Source: Deltaproteobacteria bacterium UBA2385 (GTDB lineage Bacteria; Myxococcota_A; UBA796; UBA2385). Taken from it: a stretch of DNA of 5,487 bases. Under the pieces are notes generated by a model, which saw nothing but the letters and a program-made list of their open reading frames with translations, searched no databases and was not told the origin of the DNA. Of this stretch, positions 1-5,031 are shown piece by piece. Both the position numbers and the translations under genes were made by a program. Positions within the stretch are counted from its first letter, which is position 1. Every line of letters begins with the position of its first letter. The stretch covers positions 1 to 5,487 of the forward strand of contig DDSR01000244.1 of NCBI GenBank assembly GCA_002343455.1, written 5' to 3'.

Positions 1-2183
1 GCCCCGCTGTCCACGAACCCCCCGTCCACCGACAGCTCCCCCTTCCCGCAGTTGATGGCGACCTCCGAATCAAAGTTCTGCGGGTCACACGCCGTGATGA
101 ACCCCAATAACAAGAACCGCCGCGGGACCTGCTCCAGGTTCATCCCGGTCTTGAACAGCGCCTGCAGCTGCACCATGTCGAACAACATCCCCACCGTCTC
201 CCGCCGCACCCCCAACCGCGCGATGTCCGCCATGAACCGCGCCCGCGCGATCGTCGGATGCCGTGAAAGCCGCCTGGCGTACGCATCGCAGGCGGCCTCG
301 ACCTTGTCCATGGGCAGCAGCTGCGCTGCCGTCGTGGCCCCGCCCTGGGCATCCCGCGCGACGAGGTAGTGCTGCACATACAGACACTTCCGCACCCGGA
401 AGGCGCTCAACATGGAGAAGTACAGCTTGTTGAACCGGCGGATGTCCTCCCGCTTGATCTCCGGCTCCTGCGCGCACAGCAGCTCAATCAGCGCGTCGGG
501 CATCAACGCCCGGTCGGCCATGCCTCCCCCCTGCTCCTGCGCGTAGCGGGTGCTGCCCAGGACGCGCAGGCCCAGGAAGAAGACCTCGCGCACATGGCTG
601 TTCTCGGGCCTCAGCGCGAACCGGTAGACCTTGCCGATCTCCGCCTCGTTGACCCCCCGGGCGACGACGACGATCAGGCTGGTGGCGATGTTGAGCTCGC
701 GCAGGTTGTCGAGCGCCTTGAGGCGCCGCTTCAACAGGCGCGCGCCCCGCAGCTTCATATGGGCGTCGTCGTCGAAGCCGTCGAATTGCAGGAAGACCTC
801 GTCGACGCCGGCCTGCTTGAGGCTCTCGGCGTAGGCCCGGTCAGCCAGCTTGATGCCGTTGGTGTGCAGGGCGGCGATGTTGCCCGAGGCCTTGACCTGG
901 CGGATCCAGTCGGTGAGGTCGGCCCGCAAGGTGGGCTCGGCGGCGAGCAGGTCGACCTTGATGCCGCGGCGCTCGGAGAGCAGGGTGCTGAGGCCGGAGA
1001 GGTCGAGGTCGGGCGTGTCCTCGGTGTTGGCCTTGGCGAGACAGATGGGGCAGTCGAGGTTGCAGCTCTCGGTGAGCCGCACCATGAAGTCGCGCTGGGG
1101 GTGCTCCTCGGCGTTGACCTGGAAGTAGAAGGTGTCGAGGTCGGCCCAGTAGTCGGGCGAGCGGGAGAGGAGCTCGACGGTGACGCCGTGCTCGGGGCAG
1201 AGCTTCTCCAGCCGGACCTCGGTCTCGGTGCGCAGCACCCGGGCGGGGACCTCATGCAGACAGGTGGAGCAGCGGCCCCGCGGCTGGCGGAGGACGGTCT
1301 GCTGGGGGGCCGGCGGGGCCTCGTCTACGGCGGCGCCGAGGCCGGCGAGCTGCTCGATCGCGGTGGGGAAGAGGCGGGTCTCCTCGAAGGCGGCGTGGGC
1401 CTCGATGGCGCCGAGGAAGGTCTCCAGGGCGGCGCTGCGCTGGGGCAGGCTGCGCCGCAAGGAGTCGGTCCACTGGCGGGTGGCCTTCCGCTCCAGGGGC
1501 AGCTCGTGCAGCATGGAGAGCCAGCCGCTCTCGTGCGGGATGCGCCCGGCGAAGACGGCGGCGAGGGCGGGGTAGACGACGGCCTCCTCGGCGCTGAGGT
1601 GGGCCTCGATCTCGCGGGCGAGGCCCTCCAGCTCCTGGCCCTCGGTGGCGAGCAGGCCGCTCAGGGCGAGGCGCAGGCGGGCGTGATCCTCGAGCGCGGT
1701 GGCGCAGAGCTCGGCGAGCTCTTCGGAGCGGGCCTGGGCGACGCGGGAGAGCTCGGGCTCGATCGCCGCGGCCCAGCGGGCGAGGGCCTGCGGGAAGAGG
1801 CGATCGTCCTCCAGCGCGGCGTGGCGGTCGAGATCGTCGAGCACCATCCGCAGCCGGGCCTCGGCGCTGCCGGCGAGGGCGGCGTTGTGGCGCAACACGG
1901 CCTCCAGCTCGCGGATCCGGCCGTGCTCGGCCTCCATCTGGCGGATGGGGCCCAGCAGCTCACAGCGGTGCGGATCGGCGCCCGAGTCGAGCGCGATGAT
2001 GGCGGGGAAGAGGAGGGTCTCCTCGCGGTCGAGGTGGGCGAGGAGGAGGCTGTGCAGCTCGGCCCAGGGCCGGGCGATGACGGGCGCAGCGTGGGCGAGG
2101 CTGTGCTGGAGCAGCGGGAGCTCGTGCCGCAGCAGGGCGTGGTGGGTCTGGAGGATCTGCTGGACCAGCGAGCTGAGCGTCAC
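1..2183 (-). CDS. Tandem hemerythrin domains fused to a COG1964-type radical SAM protein (3' end cut off)
   Basis: The frame is open from a GTG at 2183 to the window edge (727 codons, no stop). The GTG is chosen because GGAGG lies 6 nt upstream. Residues 1-135 and 150-280 are two hemerythrin-like four-helix modules. Candidate di-iron ligands are H15, H50/E54, H87, H121/E125 in the first, and H167, H195/E199, H226, H263/E267 in the second. The opening THHALLRHELPLL resembles the hemerythrin part of RIC/ScdA iron-sulfur repair proteins. A CSTC (C305, C308) ... CPEH (C329, H332) metal site follows. The radical SAM motif CNLDCPIC (C374, C378, C381) should bind a [4Fe-4S] cluster and S-adenosylmethionine. 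FDG at 467-469 and a distal ACDPQNFD...NC block (C699, C712) fit COG1964, the group that includes archaeal tetraether lipid synthase. The expected GGEP reads AAEP (414-417). The substrate is unknown; a role in lipid or other C-H activation chemistry is inference. Confidence 0.88.
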   Translation of the reverse strand, partial: MTLSSLVQQILQTHHALLRHELPLLQHSLAHAAPVIARPWAELHSLLLAHLDREETLLFPAIIALDSGADPHRCELLGPIRQMEAEHGRIRELEAVLRHNAALAGSAEARLRMVLDDLDRHAALEDDRLFPQALARWAAAIEPELSRVAQARSEELAELCATALEDHARLRLALSGLLATEGQELEGLAREIEAHLSAEEAVVYPALAAVFAGRIPHESGWLSMLHELPLERKATRQWTDSLRRSLPQRSAALETFLGAIEAHAAFEETRLFPTAIEQLAGLGAAVDEAPPAPQQTVLRQPRGRCSTCLHEVPARVLRTETEVRLEKLCPEHGVTVELLSRSPDYWADLDTFYFQVNAEEHPQRDFMVRLTESCNLDCPICLAKANTEDTPDLDLSGLSTLLSERRGIKVDLLAAEPTLRADLTDWIRQVKASGNIAALHTNGIKLADRAYAESLKQAGVDEVFLQFDGFDDDAHMKLRGARLLKRRLKALDNLRELNIATSLIVVVARGVNEAEIGKVYRFALRPENSHVREVFFLGLRVLGSTRYAQEQGGGMADRALMPDALIELLCAQEPEIKREDIRRFNKLYFSMLSAFRVRKCLYVQHYLVARDAQGGATTAAQLLPMDKVEAACDAYARRLSRHPTIARARFMADIARLGVRRETVGMLFDMVQLQALFKTGMNLEQVPRRFLLLGFITACDPQNFDSEVAINCGKGELSVDGGFVDSG

Positions 2184-2189
2184 GGCGAG

Positions 2190-2194
2190 CCTCC
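2190..2194 (-). promoter_or_regulatory. Ribosome binding site of the hemerythrin-radical SAM gene
   Basis: GGAGG on the minus strand lies 6 nt before the GTG at 2183. It decides the start: no ATG occurs in this frame near the first hemerythrin helix, and the GTG leaves the complete THH-containing helix inside the protein. Confidence 0.65.
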
Positions 2195-2278
2195 AAGGGC
2201 GTGGCGAAACCTATTCAATCGGGCAGTCTACTCCCATCGGTCAAACGGCCGATGCCGGGCTATGTTGTGCGCGCATAC

Positions 2279-2287
2279 AAGGGAGAG
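2279..2287 (+). promoter_or_regulatory. Ribosome binding site of the lipoprotein gene
   Basis: AAGGGAGAG ends 3 nt before the ATG at 2291, with its GGGAG core 5 nt away. It supports this start over the in-frame ATG at 2201, which would put 30 extra, non-hydrophobic residues in front of the signal peptide. Confidence 0.6.
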
Positions 2288-2290
2288 ATC

Positions 2291-2968
2291 ATGCGCAACT
2301 ACCCGATCCCCGTCATGATGGGCCTCAGCCTCTTCGCCACGGCGTGCAACGGCAAGGGCGATGACACCTCCGGAGACGGCGGAGCCAGCGATGGCGGCAC
2401 CAGCGACGGCGGCGGCACCGGCGACGGCGGCGGCACCGGCGACGGCGGCGGCACCGGCGACGGCGGCGGTACGGGCGATGGCGGCACCACCGGCGACGGC
2501 GGCGGGACCGGCGACGGCGGCGGTACGGGCGATGGCGGCGGGGACGGTGGGACAGGGGACGGGGGCACCAGCGACGGGGGCACCAGCGACGGGGGCACCA
2601 GCGACGACCTGATCGGCGCCTGGGGCCTGGACTCGATGACCTACGGCACCGGCAAGCACTCCTACACCGTGGACTACCCCTACTCCTATAGCTACGACGG
2701 CTACCACTACTTCGGCAGCGTCAACATGGACATCACCAGCCTGAAGGAGGGTACCTGGTCGACGCTGTACTCGATCACCTACCCCTCGGGCTATGTCTAC
2801 AGCTACAGCTATGGTCCCTATCGGGTGGTCATCACCGAGCTGGGAACGGCCAGCTACAACATCAACCTTGTTCGGGCGATCAACATGACCTGCGCGCTGG
2901 CCAGCCGTCGGCTGACCTGTGCGGTGCGTGGCAAGCCGATGGAGCTGGAGTGGGAGCGCCTGGACTGA
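2291..2968 (+). CDS. Putative lipoprotein with Gly/Asp-rich repeat linker
   Basis: 225 aa. Residues 1-18 form a short lipoprotein signal peptide ending LFATAC, with C19 as the likely lipidated residue; Ala rather than Leu at -3 makes the lipobox slightly atypical. Residues 28-104 are a low-complexity linker of GGGTGD- and GGTSD-type units. Residues 105-225 form a small domain starting DLIGAWGLDSM, rich in Tyr/Ser and probably beta-stranded. It carries two similar segments, YPYSYSYDGY (129-138) and YVYSYSYGPY (168-177), and two cysteines (C201, C210) able to form a disulfide outside the cytoplasm. The opening loosely recalls lipocalin-like 'LxGxW' domains, but I do not recognise a family. It probably sits on the cell envelope, with the linker acting as a flexible, acidic spacer. 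Function unknown. Its stop is 6 bp from that of the convergent sulfotransferase-like gene. Confidence 0.85.
   Translation: MRNYPIPVMMGLSLFATACNGKGDDTSGDGGASDGGTSDGGGTGDGGGTGDGGGTGDGGGTGDGGTTGDGGGTGDGGGTGDGGGDGGTGDGGTSDGGTSDGGTSDDLIGAWGLDSMTYGTGKHSYTVDYPYSYSYDGYHYFGSVNMDITSLKEGTWSTLYSITYPSGYVYSYSYGPYRVVITELGTASYNINLVRAINMTCALASRRLTCAVRGKPMELEWERLD
2372..2602 (+). repeat. In-frame tandem repeats coding the Gly/Asp/Thr linker
   Basis: Two families of in-frame repeats lie side by side. Three identical 18-bp copies of GGCGGCGGCACCGGCGAC (2408-2461) are followed by degenerate copies with synonymous changes, such as GGTACGGGCGAT. Three identical 15-bp copies of GGGGGCACCAGCGAC occupy 2561-2605. Unit lengths are multiples of 3, so copy-number change would alter linker length without breaking the frame. 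Confidence 0.9.
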
Positions 2969-2978
2969 GCTTCCTCAG
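2965..2978. terminator. Small hairpin spanning two convergent stop codons
   Basis: CTGAG (2965-2969), loop CTTC, CTCAG (2974-2978). The stem contains most of the lipoprotein stop (2966-2968) and of the sulfotransferase stop (2975-2977, opposite strand). The position suits a bidirectional terminator, but the stem is only 5 bp and no T-run follows on either strand, so it is weak as an intrinsic terminator. Confidence 0.25.
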
Positions 2979-3805
2979 GCCGGACTGTCCTGGTCCTCGC
3001 GCAGGCGCTCCCTCGAGGGCGCTCCGAAACGCTGAACGAGTCGGGCCTGGGTCTCGTTCATCTGTGCGAGCAGGGCGGGCTTGAGCTCGTCGGCGTTGTG
3101 AACGACCCGGTAGATCTCGTCCATCAGGGCCGCGGCCTCGAGGTCCAGCCCGGGAGGGTCCTCGCCCTGGGTGACGGTCCGCAGCGTGGGCTCGACGGCG
3201 ACCACGGCGGCCTCGAGATCGCCGCTGCCAAGCCACTCCAGGGTGGTCCGGATGGACTCCCGGGGCGTCTCCAGCAGGCGATCGTAGGTGGTCAGGTGGA
3301 TCGGGTAGCGGCGGGTGCCGACATCGCGGACCAGCTCGTAGGTCTCGAACCACCACTCGGCCCAGGCGGGGACGCGGCCGCGGTGACGCAGGGCTCGCTC
3401 CCTGCGGGACTTCTCCTCGCTGTCGGGCTGGGTGGCGAACCAGGCGTCCTCCAGCGCGTTGAGGCGGTCGATCGACGGACCGTACTCGCGCCAGGGGCGC
3501 ATGGTGGCGACGACCCGGTCGATGTAGGCGAAGTCGGTGCGCACAAGGCCAGGGATGAAGACCTTGACGACATGGCTGCGGGTCGTGCGCGGGTCCAGCC
3601 AGGCCCCGGTCTCGGGGTTGGGGTTGGTGCCGTAGAAGACGCCCTGGCGCAGCCGACTCTCGAAGAAGCCGCGCGGGTTGGCCTCCTTGATCGAGGACTC
3701 CCACACGCCGACGAAGGGTTCGCCGATGATCGGCAGCCCGGCGGCCTTGAGGATCTGCATCCACATCGAGGTGCCGGATCGCTTGGTGCCGGTGACGAGG
3801 ATCAT
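2975..3805 (-). CDS. Sulfotransferase family protein (PAPS-dependent)
   Basis: 276 aa, ATG at 3805 with GAGG 4 nt upstream. The N-terminus VTGTKRSGTSMWMQ (residues 4-17) is the P-loop-like 5'-phosphosulfate-binding motif of sulfotransferases, followed by an NPRGFFES segment (43-50). The stretch around R103-P104...S111 (MRPWREYGPS) fits the 3'-phosphate-binding motif. Family members move a sulfuryl group from PAPS to a hydroxyl or amine of a carbohydrate, lipid, peptide or small molecule; the acceptor cannot be read from the sequence. There is no signal peptide or membrane segment, so it should be cytoplasmic. The gene stands alone: convergent with the lipoprotein gene, divergent from truA, and without PAPS-synthesis genes in the window. 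A related P-loop nucleotide-binding enzyme is a less likely alternative. Confidence 0.82.
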   Translation of the reverse strand: MILVTGTKRSGTSMWMQILKAAGLPIIGEPFVGVWESSIKEANPRGFFESRLRQGVFYGTNPNPETGAWLDPRTTRSHVVKVFIPGLVRTDFAYIDRVVATMRPWREYGPSIDRLNALEDAWFATQPDSEEKSRRERALRHRGRVPAWAEWWFETYELVRDVGTRRYPIHLTTYDRLLETPRESIRTTLEWLGSGDLEAAVVAVEPTLRTVTQGEDPPGLDLEAAALMDEIYRVVHNADELKPALLAQMNETQARLVQRFGAPSRERLREDQDSPA

Positions 3806-3852
3806 TGGGCCTCAGCGGAGGGCGGGTCTCCACCCTGGTAATCGGAAACAAC

Positions 3853-3873
3853 GGGGGGGGCTGGGGCTGAGGG
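3853..3873 (+). other. Candidate G-quadruplex motif
   Basis: A run of eight Gs (3853-3860), then CT, GGGG (3863-3866), CTGA, GGG (3871-3873). Splitting the G8 run gives four tracts of at least three Gs with loops of at most 4 nt. The G8 can alternatively pair with the C7 run at 3881-3887 (20-nt loop). It lies about 50 bp upstream of the sulfotransferase start codon, on the strand opposite to its coding strand. Confidence 0.4.
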
Positions 3874-3884
3874 CAGGACGCCCC

Positions 3885-3933
3885 CCCTCCGCCTCGCTCC
3901 GCCCGGCACCTACCCCCGCAAGCGAGGGGAGGG
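3885..3933. repeat. Imperfect intergenic palindrome, REP-like
   Basis: CCCTCC (3885-3890) plus CCTCGCT (3892-3898) pairs with AGCGAGG plus GGAGGG (3921-3933): 13 bp with one bulged G at 3891 and a 22-nt loop. The composition (GGAGG, GGTGCCGGGC, AGCGAGG on the minus strand) resembles palindromic intergenic repeats I recall from high-GC proteobacterial genomes. That resemblance is from memory and untested; only one copy lies in this window. Confidence 0.5.
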
Positions 3934-3960
3934 AGAGAGCAAGTCAACCCTCCCCCCGAT

Positions 3961-3973
3961 CGGCCTTCGGCCG
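3961..3973. repeat. Short perfect hairpin CGGCC-TTC-GGCCG
   Basis: A 5-bp GC stem with a 3-nt TTC loop, between the bulged palindrome and the GGCGCC cluster. It has no T-run on the plus side. It may belong to the same composite repeat. Confidence 0.45.
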
Positions 3974-3991
3974 CCCCACAACTCTCGCGTC

Positions 3992-4062
3992 CCCCCTGGC
4001 GCCGAGGCGCCAGGGAGCTGCGTCGTTTCATGGTCCCGTGGAGGCGCCTCGGCGCCATGGGG
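3992..4062. repeat. Nested inverted repeat with four GGCGCC boxes upstream of truA
   Basis: The left part is a perfect 10-bp stem with a 2-nt loop: CCCTGGCGCC (3994-4003) and GGCGCCAGGG (4006-4015). The right part carries GGCGCC-TC-GGCGCC (4043-4056). Left arm 3992-4011 and right arm 4043-4062 are reverse complements over 20 positions with one mismatch (3996 against 4058), around a 31-nt spacer. Local and long-range pairings exclude each other. GGCGCC starts at 3998, 4006, 4043 and 4051. It could be an mRNA leader structure, a protein-binding site or a small palindromic mobile repeat; the sequence does not decide. Confidence 0.7.
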
Positions 4063-4112
4063 AACCAATGGAGGCGCTCGCCCACGATGGGCTCCTCGTT
4101 AGGGCCCGGCGC

Positions 4113-4991
4113 ATGCAACGCGGTCCTCGCACCCAGCTCCTCCTCCGCCTCGGCTACGAGGGCAGCGCCTTCTTCGGGGTCAGCCCGCAGCCGGGACGGC
4201 CGACGGTGGCGCTGGCCTTGCAGCAGCGCGTCGAGGCCAGCTTCGGGATGCCGGCCCGCGCGCTGGTGGTGGCCTCGCGCACCGACGCCGGGGTCCACGC
4301 GGTCGAGAACCTGGCCACCTGCTGGTTCCCGGTGGAGCTGGATCCGGCCGAGCTTGCCCTGAAGACGGCCAGCCTGCGCGGCGAGCGCGGCGACGGGCTG
4401 CTGGACGTCGAGGCCGCCATCGTCCCTGCCTCGGTCTTCGCGCGAGGGCTCGGCAGCGGCAAGATCTACCGCTACCGGCTGGAGGGAGGCCACGACCCGG
4501 CGCTGATCGCCAGGCTGCGGGAGCTGGAGCTTCAGCGCCCTCGACCGCCGCTCCCGCCCGCGCTGGGACGGATCTGGCAGGTGGCGCCCGCGCTGGACCC
4601 GGCCCCGATGCGCCAGGCCGCGGCGCTGCTGCTGGGCGAGCAGGACTTCGAGGCCTTCACGATCAAGGCCCGCGGGCAGGCCGACGCCCGCCGTCGCCTG
4701 GACCGGATCGAGATCCACGAGCTGCAACGCGAGGGGCGTCCCCACCTGCTGATCGAGGTGCAGGCGCCGAGCTTCTTGCGCAAGATGGTGCGCATCGTGG
4801 TGGGCACGCTGGCCGAGGTGGGCGTCGGCATGCGGGACCCGGCGCAGATGCCGGCCCTGCTGGCCAGCCGGGATCGGCAGCAGACGGGCATCGCCGCCCT
4901 GGCCCGCGGGCTGGTCCTGCACGAGATCCTGAGCGAGCACAAGCCCTTCGTCGGTCGCTGGCGGGAGCCAGACGGGCTCCCCGAGCCCTGA
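4113..4991 (+). CDS. truA: TruA-family tRNA pseudouridine synthase, divergent
   Basis: 292 aa. TruA converts U38-40 of the tRNA anticodon stem-loop to pseudouridine in the cytoplasm. ASRTDAGVHA (54-63) holds the catalytic aspartate D58. KIYRYRL (117-123) holds the conserved tyrosines, and FLRKMVRIVVGTLAEVG (221-237) is the C-terminal family signature, followed by DR near 254-255 and a GLVLHEI ending. After YEGSAF (15-20) the usual GWQ.Q reads GVSPQP. Length is slightly above the usual 245-270 aa. The ATG at 4113 is preferred because the first beta-strand begins about 7 residues later and AGGG lies 8 nt upstream. An in-frame ATG at 4068, with GGGG 5 nt upstream, would add 15 residues. The product may be the housekeeping TruA or a diverged paralogue. 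The transporter-like gene begins 40 nt after its stop, suggesting cotranscription. Confidence 0.85.
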   Translation: MQRGPRTQLLLRLGYEGSAFFGVSPQPGRPTVALALQQRVEASFGMPARALVVASRTDAGVHAVENLATCWFPVELDPAELALKTASLRGERGDGLLDVEAAIVPASVFARGLGSGKIYRYRLEGGHDPALIARLRELELQRPRPPLPPALGRIWQVAPALDPAPMRQAAALLLGEQDFEAFTIKARGQADARRRLDRIEIHELQREGRPHLLIEVQAPSFLRKMVRIVVGTLAEVGVGMRDPAQMPALLASRDRQQTGIAALARGLVLHEILSEHKPFVGRWREPDGLPEP

Positions 4992-5031
4992 GGGAGCCCA
5001 ATGGCCCAGTTTCCGATTACGGGCCCTCGCC

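Larger units (their letters stand above)
2184..2290. promoter_or_regulatory. Divergent intergenic region with a small dyad
   Basis: These 107 bp separate the divergent starts at 2183 (minus) and 2291 (plus), so promoters for both genes should lie here. The stretch is less GC-rich than its surroundings. A minus-strand TTGACC (2239-2244) could be a -35 element, but the nearest AT-rich hexamer, TTGAAT (2213-2218), is 20 nt away, which is too far for a normal sigma-70 promoter. A dyad CATCGG (2235-2240) / CCGATG (2249-2254) with an 8-nt spacer overlaps it and could be an operator. No confident promoter can be named. Confidence 0.35.
3806..4112. other. Palindrome-rich divergent intergenic region
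   Basis: 307 bp between the start of the sulfotransferase-like gene (minus) and the chosen truA start (plus). No conserved-looking protein is encoded. It holds a G8 run with further G-tracts, a C7 run, a bulged 13-bp stem, a CGGCC hairpin and a cluster of four GGCGCC boxes (see separate entries). Promoters for both flanking genes must lie here unless they sit inside coding sequence; I see no convincing -35/-10 pair. The truA frame is open upstream to 3678, but that part is repeat sequence and is not taken as protein. Confidence 0.7.

Noticed and set aside
519..540. A possible frameshift in a C6/G6 run of the radical SAM gene
   Set aside because: Careful counting gives six Cs (526-531), which keeps the frame open from GTG 2183 to the window edge; the apparent break appears only if one base is dropped.
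2201..2290. An earlier ATG (2201) for the lipoprotein
   Set aside because: It would place 30 polar residues before the signal peptide and lipobox, whereas the ATG at 2291 has a good ribosome binding site and gives an 18-residue signal peptide.
369..2318. A 649-codon plus-strand reading frame
   Set aside because: It is antisense to the hemerythrin-radical SAM gene. Its translation is Gly/Ala/Glu/Leu-rich low complexity with no motif, typical of the complement of GC-rich codons.
2228..2707. Repetitive minus-strand reading frames (Val/Ala- and Pro/Ser-rich) opposite the lipoprotein linker
   Set aside because: They are the complement of the Gly/Asp tandem repeats and show no start context or domain.
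3098..3841. A 247-codon plus-strand frame opposite the sulfotransferase gene
   Set aside because: The minus strand carries a clear P-loop sulfotransferase motif; the plus-strand translation is Gly/Leu/Asp-rich without recognisable features.
3853..4062. A CRISPR array or a terminal-inverted-repeat transposon in the repeat-rich intergenic region
   Set aside because: There are no evenly spaced direct repeats with unique spacers, no transposase, and no target-site duplication around the inverted repeat.
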